A stretch of DNA of 64,000 nt from the NCBI RefSeq assembly GCF_003473485.1, contig NC_053048.1, positions 30,872,755 through 30,936,754 on the forward strand, in the 5' to 3' direction. The stretch comes from Medicago truncatula. Lineage: Eukaryota > Streptophyta > Magnoliopsida > Fabales > Fabaceae. The notes under the pieces are model-generated. The model saw only the letters and a list, made by a program, of their open reading frames with translations, had not been told where the DNA came from and made no database searches. A program made the translations under genes and the position numbers. Below are positions 47,097-57,039 of the stretch, one piece after another; the stretch's first letter is position 1, and the number at the start of each line of letters is the position of its first letter.

Positions 47097-48213
47097 ATTC
47101 TAGTTTCTTTTCGTGATAGTAGGGTTGACGATGAACCAACTCAAGGAGATTCAACAAGCCAAAGAGTTGGTGGCTAGACAAGCCAATTCGGATGGCATAA
47201 AATAATTAAAATATGAAAGACGTTGTTAATCAACACTGGTGTTTTCAATCTATGAGCATGAAAGAGTAATTAAGCAGCAAAGCGTCAGCCATGTCAAATC
47301 ATTCAAATTAGACAACTTTGTGGTCGTGCTATATTGTTTACAAGAATTATCAAGTGATTTTTTAGGGGTATATGATGGACGAATTGAAAAGTACACCAAA
47401 CTGTAACATGTAATAAAGTGATAAATTATCGTCTACAAAGGTATTGTCGATCAACTAAGCAATTAAAATACTCCCTCCGGTCCTATTTATAGGAAAAAAA
47501 TTTACTTTTTAGATTCATTGTATAATTAATGTATCTTGCGTAGAATATAGACCATATACATCATTTATGCAATGAATTAAAAAAGTGAAATGTTTCTTAT
47601 AAATAGGTCCGGAGAGAGTAATTTATTTGATTGAAAACAATAAAAAAGAATATGAGTTGCAAGTTTTTAATTGTCTTACAGAATGCGATATTAGGTTTTG
47701 TCAACTCAAATGAGTAACGGCGATAAGAGTTTTCTTGAATCTCCTCTCTCTTCTAATTTGGAATTAACTCTTGGTTATTATCATGACCTACCTGCAGAGC
47801 CGTATATCAGGCAGGGGTCTAAATTTGGGCCCTCAATTTTTTTTAGGGGTCTATTAGGTCCTAAAAAAAGTTGCTTAGTTTTTTTTTATTTTATTTGTTT
47901 TTTATCAAGTTTGATGTTTGAGAATTGCTCTTCTCCCATTTGTTTTAGCTCATTACCATGGTATGTGAGTTAACTCACGTTCAGGTTTTTTTTTTTTTTT
48001 TTTTTTTATTTATGGGAATGGGCAAAATTTAAATGGGAGAAGAGCAATTCTCTTGATGTTTATAAATATTTATTAGTTAGGTTATGACCCAAATTGTATG
48101 TTCACACTAAGCCACCAAAATCTCAGAAAACGGCCCTCTACATGTGATAAAAGATAGTCCTGATATGACCCCAGGATGAATCAGTTGGAAGTTCTAATAT
48201 TTTTGCGTAGACA
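47097..48213. other. Gene-free spacer
   Basis: No gene is supported. A MITE is at 47469-47620 and a 22-base T tract at about 47986-48007. Confidence 0.4.
47469..47620. mobile_element. Stowaway-like MITE, 152 bp
   Basis: TA-flanked ends ctccctccggtcctatttat and ataaataggtccggagagag are almost perfect inverse copies. The interior is also palindromic ('tagattcattgtataattaatgtatcttg' type). Confidence 0.75.
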
Positions 48214-48600
48214 ATGACTAAATATGTCTTTAGTCCTTGCACTTTCATCAGATTTTGGCATTGGTCCCTACACTTTTTTTTTGTCTGGAATTGGTCCCTG
48301 CACTTTGTAAAAATATTGGTATTGGTCACTCTATTAACTTTCTGTTAAAAAAAAAAACACAAAATTATTGATATTGGTCCCTGCACTTTGTAAAAATATT
48401 GATATTGGTGCCACGTGGCGTGAAATGATTGGGCCACGTGGCACTCCGTTGGTTTTGTGTTTTTTTTTAACAGAAAGTTAACAGAGGGACCAATACCAAT
48501 ATTTTTACAAAGTGCAGGGACCAATGCCAAACAAAAAAAAGTGCAGGGACCAATGCCAAAATCTGATGAAAGTGTAGGGACCAATGACACATTTAAACCA
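48214..48600. repeat. Long hairpin (foldback) element
   Basis: Arms of about 190 bp read inversely. The left arm has 'actttcatcagattttggcattggtccctac' and 'tgcactttgtaaaaatattggtattggt'; the right arm has their complements in reverse order. The centre has gccacgtggc twice around 'gtgaaatgattgg'. Transcripts would form a near-perfect long hairpin. No coding content. Confidence 0.8.
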
Positions 48601-48717
48601 AAGTTCAATTACTAGATTAAAATAAATAATAAATTTACTATTGTTCAAGCAAAGACAAGATGGTCGGTCATATACTTTTATCCCTTCAAAGAGGTGGGAG
48701 TTGAATTTCTATCATAT

Positions 48718-48867
48718 ATTCCCTCCGGTCCTTATTATAAGAAACAATTGATTTTTTTGGTTCATAGAATAATTAATGTATCTTGTTAGAAATATAGACT
48801 AGATACATCACTTACATAATGAACCTAAAAAGTCAAATGTTTCTTATAATAAGGATCGGAGGGAGTA
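48718..48867. mobile_element. Stowaway-like MITE, 150 bp
   Basis: Ends ccctccggtccttattataag and cttataataaggatcggaggg are inverse copies, with the same internal palindrome as 47469-47620. The two are members of one subfamily. Confidence 0.75.
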
Positions 48868-49508
48868 TTAAAAGTTACTTTTTATTGAAAACTAAATAAT
48901 GCCCAAGTTTAAAAACTAAATATAAAAACTTTTTATTGGAAATTGTGCATTTAATATATTAAAAGTTGTGAATTTTATCTTTTCAATACAAAAATTATTT
49001 TTTAATTCTATTTTAAGTTTTTTATCTAGTGCTCTAAAGGCACAAGTTAACAGCACCCTTCAAAATAAAAATAAACAAAAGAAGTAGCACTATCTTTTAT
49101 AAAAAAGAAAAGAAACAACACTATCTTAAAAAAAATAAACAAAAGAAGTAGCACTATCTTTTATAAAAAAGAAAAGAAAAGAAAAGAAACAGCACTATCT
49201 TTAAAAAAAGAAAATAAAAGAAGTAGCACTACTTTCTCACTTTATTCTTTCAGAAGCGAAGCTTGAAATTTGGGATTCGGGGACTCTTCCCCAACAAGCT
49301 AACAAAATATCCCATTTAATAATATTTGCTCTCTGTGGACTTCCTCTCATTGCACCTTTTCAAAAACTATCACCGTAATATCAGTCCCCTCTGTCTATTC
49401 TACAAAACCCCTCCAAAAAATACGTGATCGGAAGACTTATTCCGGCGACCACCGTGCCGGAAAAGAAAGCAAAGATCAGCATATGCAGAGAAAAATAATC
49501 AACATACA
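48868..49508 (+). other. 5' flank of locus J
   Basis: No separate gene. It has a direct repeat of 'aagaagtagcactatctttt' with AG-rich linkers (three copies within 49078-49230). The last 150 bases are C-rich (tattccggcgaccaccgtgc) and probably belong to the 5' leader of locus J. Confidence 0.45.
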
Positions 49509-50377
49509 ATGGGTGCATATCTAACGAAAGAACCACATATCAGCGTGAATCTTTTCATAGATGAAGAGAAAAATAAAGTTTTGTTTGTGCAAGCACAAAA
49601 AGACTTCATGGATGTGTTACTAAGCTTCTTAACTTTTCCTATGGGCACGATTGCTAGGCTTGTGAGTAAGAACTCAAACATCCAAAAAGTTAGAGTTGGA
49701 AGCATAAGCTCTTTGTATGATAGCGTTGTCAACCTTGAGGAAAAGCAATTCTGGACACCTGTTTGTAAAGAAATGCTGCTTCGACCAAGGAATACGATGG
49801 AAGAATATTGCGAACATATAAAGCTTAACATCGATGACACAGAGAAAATGAAGTACTTTGTATGCGAGGATTGGAACTGTAGTCGTAAATCAGGGGCATT
49901 GTTGAGTACTTTCAGGAATCAAAAATGCAGGTGTGGGAAACCAATGAATCGAGAGATATTTCATGAAAGTTCATCTACCGATCGAAATGTTGATTTTGAT
50001 GGGTTTGTTCCAGAGACTGCATCTTTCATTATTTCAGATGATTTGAGTGTAAAGCCTGATACTTGTCATGGGACTATTTTCAAACCTCTAAATCTTCCAG
50101 AAAGCCGTGATTTGGATGCTATCAAGCAAGTCACTATAAATGTCACTCAAAGAGGTATTTATATCTGTCTCATGAAGTTTCAAATACTCAAGTGGTTGAT
50201 CTTATTTTACTGTCTTTTTCTTTTCTTTAATAGATTCATTTAAATAAATTGTTGACATCTAAGACGAAATACAACTACAAGAGAACTTGGATTCCCGTTA
50301 CCAGGGATTCTACGCAAACACAAGGGGTCTGTTTGATAAGACTCGTATGTCTAAAATAGACATGTATGGCTATAATA

Positions 50378-50526
50378 TACTACCTCCGTGTCAAAATATA
50401 AGTAAAAATTACTTTTTAGGTTCATTTATTTAATGATGTATGTGGTTCATAATATGGATCACATACATCATTAAATGAATGAACCTAAAAATTAAATTTT
50501 GCTTATATTTTGACACGGAGGGAGTA
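50378..50526. mobile_element. Stowaway-like MITE in intron 1 of J (first)
   Basis: Ends acctccgtgtcaaaatataa and ttatattttgacacggaggg are inverse copies, with TA at both borders. The interior includes 'atgatgtatgtggttcata' and its complement. Its right TA (50525-50526) is also the left TA of the next MITE. Confidence 0.8.
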
Positions 50527-50674
50527 CTCCCTCCATTTCTAAATATAAGCAAAATTGACTTTTTAAGTTCATTCAATTAATGATATATGTGGTTCATATT
50601 ATGGATCACATACATCATTAGTTGAATGAACTTAAAAAATCAATTTTGTTTATATTTAAAATACGGAGGGAGTA
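50525..50674. mobile_element. Stowaway-like MITE in intron 1 of J (second)
   Basis: Ends ctccctccatttctaaatat and tatttaaaatacggagggag are inverse copies, with TA borders. The same subfamily as the preceding one and directly abutting it, so the pair forms a tandem array of two elements. Confidence 0.8.
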
Positions 50675-50875
50675 CATCTTTCGTAAGTTTCTTTTTAACA
50701 CGAACTTATAACTTATTTTACTAATTTATAACTTATTTTTTAGACGCTATATTAAATAACCTTTGGGCTTATGATTTATAGTCTATCATTTTTTCTTCTA
50801 TTTTTACTCTTATTAGTTTATCAAAAATCCAATTTTACCCTTTGTAGTTTATTACTATAACTTAAAAATCCGTCT

Positions 50876-51160
50876 TACTCCCTCCGTTCCAAATTGTACG
50901 AAATTTTGGGCATTTCTCACATATTAAGAAATGCAATTAATATTGTGTGAAAACAAGATATTATAAGTTATTTTACAAAATTGTTCTTAGTGAAAAATAT
51001 GAGAAAGACAAATGAAAGAATTGAAAGAAGAGAGAATAATAAATAGTTAAGATTAGAATGAGAAAAGTAACATTAATGTTGCATTGGTATTGTAAAGTGA
51101 CTTTTAATTTAAGACAATTTTTTTCCATAAAGCGACATACAATGTAGGACAGAGGGAGTA
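50876..51160. mobile_element. Stowaway-like MITE in intron 1 of J (third)
   Basis: Ends ctccctccgttccaaattgt and acaatgtaggacagagggag with TA borders, about 285 bp, related to 45836-46120. Confidence 0.7.
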
Positions 51161-52608
51161 AAATAATTGTCTCTTTAGTTTTTTTTTTTTTTTTATCTTA
51201 AAATAATTGTCACTTTACAATACCAATGCAATATTTATTATTTTTATTTCACTTTTATTCCCTTATTTCTTGAATTTCATTCAATGTAACTACTGCACTA
51301 ACTACTATTAATAAGGGTATTTTAGTAAATAACATTAATTTTACCAAAAATAACTTATCAGTCATCACTGATTAACTTTAAGCTATCAGTTATAAGTCAC
51401 TATTTATCAACTATAAAGCTATGAGGGAACTATAAACCAAACATGTACTACAAATCGTTTAACGTTTATCAAGTGATTACCGATGCAACGTCAACAAAGA
51501 CATTTGATAGGTTGTGACATGAACTCGGACATGCAATGCGTGAGATTCGCCTGTAAACTTTTTAAAACGAAAAAAAAAAAAAAATCCATTTTTTTTATTT
51601 GTTGAAGATTTTTTTTATTTTGTAACAACATTTTCTTTTGTAGATACTGGACTTGCTCAAGTGCTCCTTATTTTCAATGACACCTTTAACAGATGTATTC
51701 TTGAGAAAGAATTTGGCAACTGAGAATAGGATTACACAATCCGTCACTTCATTTGATTCTGGTACTAGTGACCTTAAATCTAAGTCAAGAGAGAGAAAAA
51801 TAACAGTAAAGCTACTGGTAAGAAAATCAAGCAACACAGTATTGTTTGCTTTAGGTGGAGAGGATTTTGCAGATTTCATAATTAGTTTGTTGACATTCCC
51901 CTTAGGTGGTGTGGAAAACATGTTAAATGGTAACTCTTACATGGGAAGCATTGATAATCTATACCAGAGCATCTCTGTTTTGGATCGTAGTAAATATTTA
52001 AGATCTTCTTATGTGATGGATATGCTACTTAAAACCCCGCTTGCACACCATTTTAAAATTAGCAACCAGATGTTACCCATCGATGAAGTTTCTGCTGTCG
52101 GTTACGCTTGTGACAGTAAGAAAAACTATGGTGAAGTAGTTAGCGGGTCTTTAGTTTCTTCAAATGGGGGTTCTTATTCGACAAATCTACGCTCATGTAT
52201 TCATTTGGAATATTTGGAGCCACAGTCATCAATCGGTGAAGCATATAACAATTATGGTGGAAGAGGATTCACCAAGAAGCCATCGCTCTACATGGTAACT
52301 GATGACTTGGTGGTCACACCAGGTTCGTCCACTTCTGCTATTACCGTTCTGACTAAGTTGAGAATTCCTCTCTCTGATGTGATGGAATGTTCAATCAACA
52401 TTGGCCAAAATGAGGTAATAAGATTGTCACTGTTATTTTAATCTGTTTTGTTTCATATTTCTAATCTAATAGTAAATTGTTTCTTTTTTTAAGTATTCTT
52501 ATGTTTTTTTGTGCTGAATTGCAGTGTCTCAGCATTTTGAAAGCTTCTTTAATCTCATCATCTGCTCTGACTAATGGTTTGAGTCAATTCCTTACAAAAT
52601 TTACATGA

Positions 52609-53389
52609 ACACTGCAAACGAATAGAGAATGGAATCTGATCCTGCACAACCAAACTTCTACCCTCGTTGCAGTTATGATTAAAGATCCTAAATCGTGGTG
52701 CCTACCGTAGTGGCCTATATCCTAATTACTATGTCTTATATGAAATGTTCAGTAACGTTTATTAGTACTTGAAGTGTAAGGATTGATTGGGCTGGGCTGC
52801 ATTGCCTTATGCTATTGATGTATTTAATCATGTTTTGTAATTCCTGGTTTCCTATCAAGTTTTCTGCTTATGTAGTATTTGAATTAGTACTAATGTACTA
52901 TTTACAATATGTGAGATGAGAAATTTGCCATCACTCTTAATAGTTGCAGATCCAATGACAACTATATTTGCTCTTCAAAATATTTTGCAACTAGATACGT
53001 TCCTGATGATTTACATGTCAATTGGGGATTTTTCTCAATTATAGTTGCTAAGTTCTCATTTTAAGGCATGGATACCCTAGATAGTTCATCATGAAAAAGT
53101 TCTTTAAGTTTCCTTGGTAATTATTCTAACTCTTATGTGTCCATGGTAAGCATAGTAAAACCATGATTTGCTAGCCAATCAACGTATTGTGTCTTTCCTC
53201 CAAGTGTCGATAAACTTTACTTGTCGATTTGAGCTCATTAAATTCTGGGTATGTTTTATTAAAGTGCAATTAGCACCTCCAGATGATACATACATGTGCC
53301 CAACCATTTTGAATCACAAGGTTGGTCACCCTAATACTCAATTCATTTCAAAACGAGTATTGTTTGACATATTTTTTTGATGAACTCGC
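52609..53389. other. 3' flank of locus J
   Basis: No gene is supported. The first 100-300 bases are probably the 3' UTR of locus J. The rest is unassigned. Confidence 0.4.
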
Positions 53390-54600
53390 TTTGGCATGTT
53401 GGAAGCGAGCTGAGAAGCCTATAAATTGAGACTCTCTGGAGTTTTCTTCCTTAAGCGAGTTGCCTTTTTCTTGTGAATTCGTTGTGGCCAGTTGGAAGCG
53501 AGTTTCCCTGTGACTCTCTGGAGCTTTCTTGCTTAAGCGAGGTGAGCTCGCTTAAGCGAGTTTGTCTTTGCATTTCTTTGCATTTTTGATGATTTCTTGG
53601 TCCTTGCTTGTACTTTCCTGCACAAATTGGGTAGAATAAGGCACCTAAAGCATAAATTGCATCAAATTGTAACTTTTCCTTAAGTAACTTGCAAAACAAA
53701 TCACTAAAGTGCCTAAAATAATACATGAAATATATCACTTTTGAGCACTTATCAATATCACACACGCGACACCGCCGCCGCTGGCACCGTTGACTGGGTT
53801 GGGCTTGGGTCAAAAAGAAATATATTTTTTATCATTTGAAAATGTTAAATTAATTTTTATTAATTTAATCATTATCTGAAAGCGTTTTCTTAACAAATAA
53901 GTTTCGTTATAATCGGATCCGACAGAAAATCTGGAAAATTCCGGATATATCAGGTCATGTAAAAACAAATCCGCAGATTGCTTAATAATTAAGTTTTCTT
54001 AATCCGCAAGTTTGCTTAATCCTTAAGTTGCTTCGGATTTGTCACGAACTCTCCCTATAAAAGGAGAGCTCGCCCCACTTATTTAGCACACCAACAAATA
54101 TTGTTGTTACTTCTAATATTTTTCTTTTCTCTTCTTTTTTGACTTTTGTTGACGAGACTTTCTAATTTTCTTTTACTCCCTTTGTCCCTTTGGTTTTGAG
54201 TGGTCTTCGTACCATATACGAGTGGGTTTATATCATATTGAGGGTTTTATTTCTCGCATGTTTACTTATGGTGAAGTACGTAATCGAAAAAGTGAATTGG
54301 ATTGTTTTTTCCTGGATGCGGCACGGTTGTTATCCTACCTTGCACAAATTCGGATACTGTCGTGAAACGTCTTAAAGAGATAAACCTATGACGAATCATT
54401 ACGGAGAAACGAAGCTCGATATTTTAGGGGAACAATTCTTGACCATATACTCCCGCGAACTCCGAATTACTATGTCTCCCTTTTCTAAAAACCTGAGGGC
54501 TAACACACAAAAAATACTTCTGATGATATTTAAGAAACTAATTTTTAAAAAATACCATCAAAAAGTGAATTGATTTTTGTTACATAGAATGATTTGATTG
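53390..54600 (+). repeat. LTR-type repeat with a TATA promoter
   Basis: It contains several 'gcttaagcgag' words (53455, 53535, 53550, 53562) typical of legume retrotransposon-related repeats. Further on come 'ctctccctataaaaggagag' (TATA box at about 54053) and a CT-rich leader. This is the look of an LTR promoter. No protein domain is recognisable, and the short open frames at 54190-54570 have no similarity I can name. Confidence 0.45.
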
Positions 54601-54984
54601 GATGAGTAGCTCTACACATGGACTTAATCCTTCTTCATATGAGTTTTTTCCACTATTTTCCATGGAAATGAAATTTAATAAACTTTTAACATGCATATTT
54701 TCTACCATTTTATTCACAATAATCTACTGATATTAGAAATGCCACGAACTCTTTTTTTTCTTTTCAATATTCTCTCCAACACAATTTAATTGGGGAAATC
54801 AATGTCGATCCTACACTTATACTTATAAAATAGGTGACACATAAATGGTGAAAGATTTCATGCAATAAATTAGTGAAGGTGTTGAAAAGAGATGAATTTT
54901 AGCACTCCTCCTACCAATTCTTCGAATCAATAAAAGGGAGTATTCTTTGTACCAAAATAAGTGTGTCCTTTGCTAATTTCACAT

Positions 54985-55597
54985 GGGTCTGTTTGGTATG
55001 ACCAATAAATGATCTTATAACGAATAGTTTATAAGTTCATTTGACAAAAAAGTTTTGCTTGGTAATGTTTTTTCACCATGAGTTTATAGCTTATTTCATG
55101 AGCTTATAAGCTATTTTTCAGACGCTTTCATGAGCTTATAAGCTATTTTTCAGACATTATTCCAAGTAGTGCTTGAGCTTATAACTTATAGCTTATCACT
55201 TTTTCTTCCAATACTACCCTTATTACTTTATCTAAAACCAAGTTTACCCTTTAGGAGTATAATTTAAAACAAAGCAATTTAATATTACGTTTACATTTTT
55301 TGTACGTTCTACGTTTACATTTAAATGTCAAGTTTAAAATAATAATTCATTCTTTCCAAGAGTTTAAAATAATAATTTTTGTCAAGTTTTTATATTTTTT
55401 TCACGTTCCCTTATAACTTATATTCTTTTGACCTTTAAAAAAGAAAAAAAAAATCTTCTTTTTACCTATCAAAAAGAAAAAAATTTATATTTTTTAGACG
55501 TTAAGTTAAATTGGATTTAATTTTTTTGACATTTTCTTAATAAAGTATACAAACTTAAAAATAAATATTCAACCGAAAAATTTAGTTAATAATAATA

Positions 55598-55637
<40 letters not shown>

Positions 55638-55892
55638 TTATATATTTAAATTACTAATTCTAAGTATCTTAAATATTTTGTCAAAAAAAGAATTTTGAAT
55701 ATTAGTTGATATTGATTTTATTGTGAATTAAAAATGTCCCTTTATGTCATTTTATATTTATCAGCTAGTTGAACCACTAATTTTACCAAACACTTCAATT
55801 AGCTTATCAGCTATCAGTTATCAGCCATCAGCTATAAGCTATAAGCTATCCGCTAGCTTATCAGCTATCCGTGAATGTTACCAAACAGAGCC
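54985..55892. mobile_element. Large TIR element (about 0.9 kb)
   Basis: Ends gggtctgtttggtatga and tgttaccaaacagagcc are inverted. Subterminal 'gcttataagctatttttcagac' is present twice on the left (about 55102 and 55135), and 'agcttatcagctatc' clusters on the right. It holds a (TA)n run and no coding sequence. Probably hAT-like; the family is not proven. Confidence 0.6.
55600..55633. repeat. (TA)n microsatellite
   Basis: About 15 uninterrupted TA units inside the 54985-55892 element. Confidence 0.9.
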
Positions 55893-56151
55893 ATATTAGG
55901 AGTATATAAGTGAAAGAGAAAAAATGATTTTAAATGCCCTTTATCAAGTTATTTGTATTCAACATTACAATAAATGTTCTGTAAAAAAAAAAAAAACATT
56001 ACAATGTAAAGTGAAATATATTAAATTTAGAGTGATGAAATTAATATTAATTTGAGTGAATAATTGAGAAAATGTAATTAATATTCTATTAAAAATTAAA
56101 ATAATTAATTATTTTCGAAATGAGTCAGTTAAGGTGGGACAAAACCAGTAT

Positions 56152-56449
56152 ATTACTTCCTGCATTTCGAAATGAGTGTCGTTTAAAGTTGTTTCACACA
56201 TATTAAGAAATGCAATAATATTTGTCTATAGACATGACACTTTTACTAAAATAGTATTGTTAACTAGTAGTGCATTTCCGATCATTATAAATTAAAGTAA
56301 AATATGGTATTTTGGAAGTAGCGTGCATAACAATAAGGGATACTATTGGAAAAAAGTAATTAATAGTGTTTTGAAAAGTGAGAATGACATTAATTGTGAA
56401 ACAATTTCATTTTAATAAAACGATCCTTATTTTGAAATGGAGGGAGTAT
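56152..56449. mobile_element. Stowaway-like MITE
   Basis: Ends acttcctgcatttcgaaatgag and cttattttgaaatggagggagta are diverged inverted repeats; the internal length is about 290 bp. Confidence 0.6.
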
Positions 56450-56655
56450 ATTATATCCAAGAGCGCTTAGATGAGATAAAACAAATCTCTTCTATTCATG
56501 GTCCTGGGTTCGAATCCAACCTTGGGCATGCAACAACGTTAAAACTCTCTTAGTGAGAGCTTGCCGCCCACTTGGATCCCACAATGCTCGAAGGATTAGT
56601 CTATGCAGTTGCGCGCGGAGTATACCCGGTCTAAAAAAAAAAAAAACAATTATAA
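56450..56655 (+). mobile_element. tRNA-derived SINE
   Basis: A B-box (gggttcgaatccaa, about 56507) follows a tRNA-like head ('aagagcgcttagatgagat'). The body contains 'gagcttgccgcccacttgg' and 'gcgcgcggagtatacccggtc', followed by an A14 tail at 56632-56645. This head-body-A-tail layout is that of a SINE retroposon. Confidence 0.65.
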
Positions 56656-57039
56656 GTAACTCGTTTTTCTGTTGAGACGTTGCATTTTCCAATCCACATT
56701 ATTTCGTTTGAAACCGTCGATCATCATTTGTTTGGGATACTGGCCTATTAATACTTGCATATAATTGGTCACATTATCACATATAAGTTTCGCACCTTAA
56801 CAACGTTTATATATGTTCTCGTATTTTGACATAACTTCAATTGTAGGACACACGCAGAATTTCAATCGTTCTTTTGGTTGAAAATTAAAATCCATTGAAC
56901 CTTATCGATTCCTCTCTCCAGCTTTATTAGTAATTGTTTTGAAACTTACAAAAAATAATTTGATGCGTTACAAATTTCTGTATAGCTTATATATACTACT
57001 ATTTGTGAGAAGAAATTTCACGCTATCATTTATTTTATT
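56656..57039 (+). other. 5' flank of locus K
   Basis: No separate gene. A TATA-like 'gcttatatatactac' sits at about 56986-57000, some 40 bases before the start codon. It is a possible core promoter only if the leader is very short, so it is not firmly assigned. Confidence 0.35.

Larger units (their letters stand above)
49509..52608 (+). pseudogene. DUF674 locus J (2-bp junction lesion, otherwise open)
   Basis: Exon 1 starts at 49509 (MGAYLTKEPHISVNLFIDEE). It carries LFVQAQKDFMDVLLSFLTFP, PMGTIARLV, cysteines CEDWNC ... KCRCG, and SFIISDDLSVKPD. It ends NVTQR at AGAG|GTATTT (50154), which is phase 1; every paralogue ends this exon in phase 0 with a Glu codon. Exon 2 (51644-52414, 257 codons, ILDLLKCSLFSMTPLTDVFL ... 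YMVTDDLVVTPGSS ... NIGQNE) and exon 3 (52525-52608, CLSILKASLISSSALTNGLS, ending QFLTKFT) are open and start in phase 0. Normal splicing would therefore shift frame and stop within exon 2. Loss of one AG from AGAGAG|GT would explain it. Intron 1 is about 1.49 kb, full of MITEs. It could still make an N-half protein, or use another donor I did not find. Confidence 0.8.

Noticed and set aside
49078..49230. Repeated aagaagtagcactatctttt units as a CRISPR-like array
   Set aside because: Only three units with A/G-rich low-complexity linkers in plant DNA; local slippage duplication.
54190..54573. Two 61-codon + frames
   Set aside because: They lie in LTR-like repeat sequence, with no similarity I can recognise and no conserved start context.
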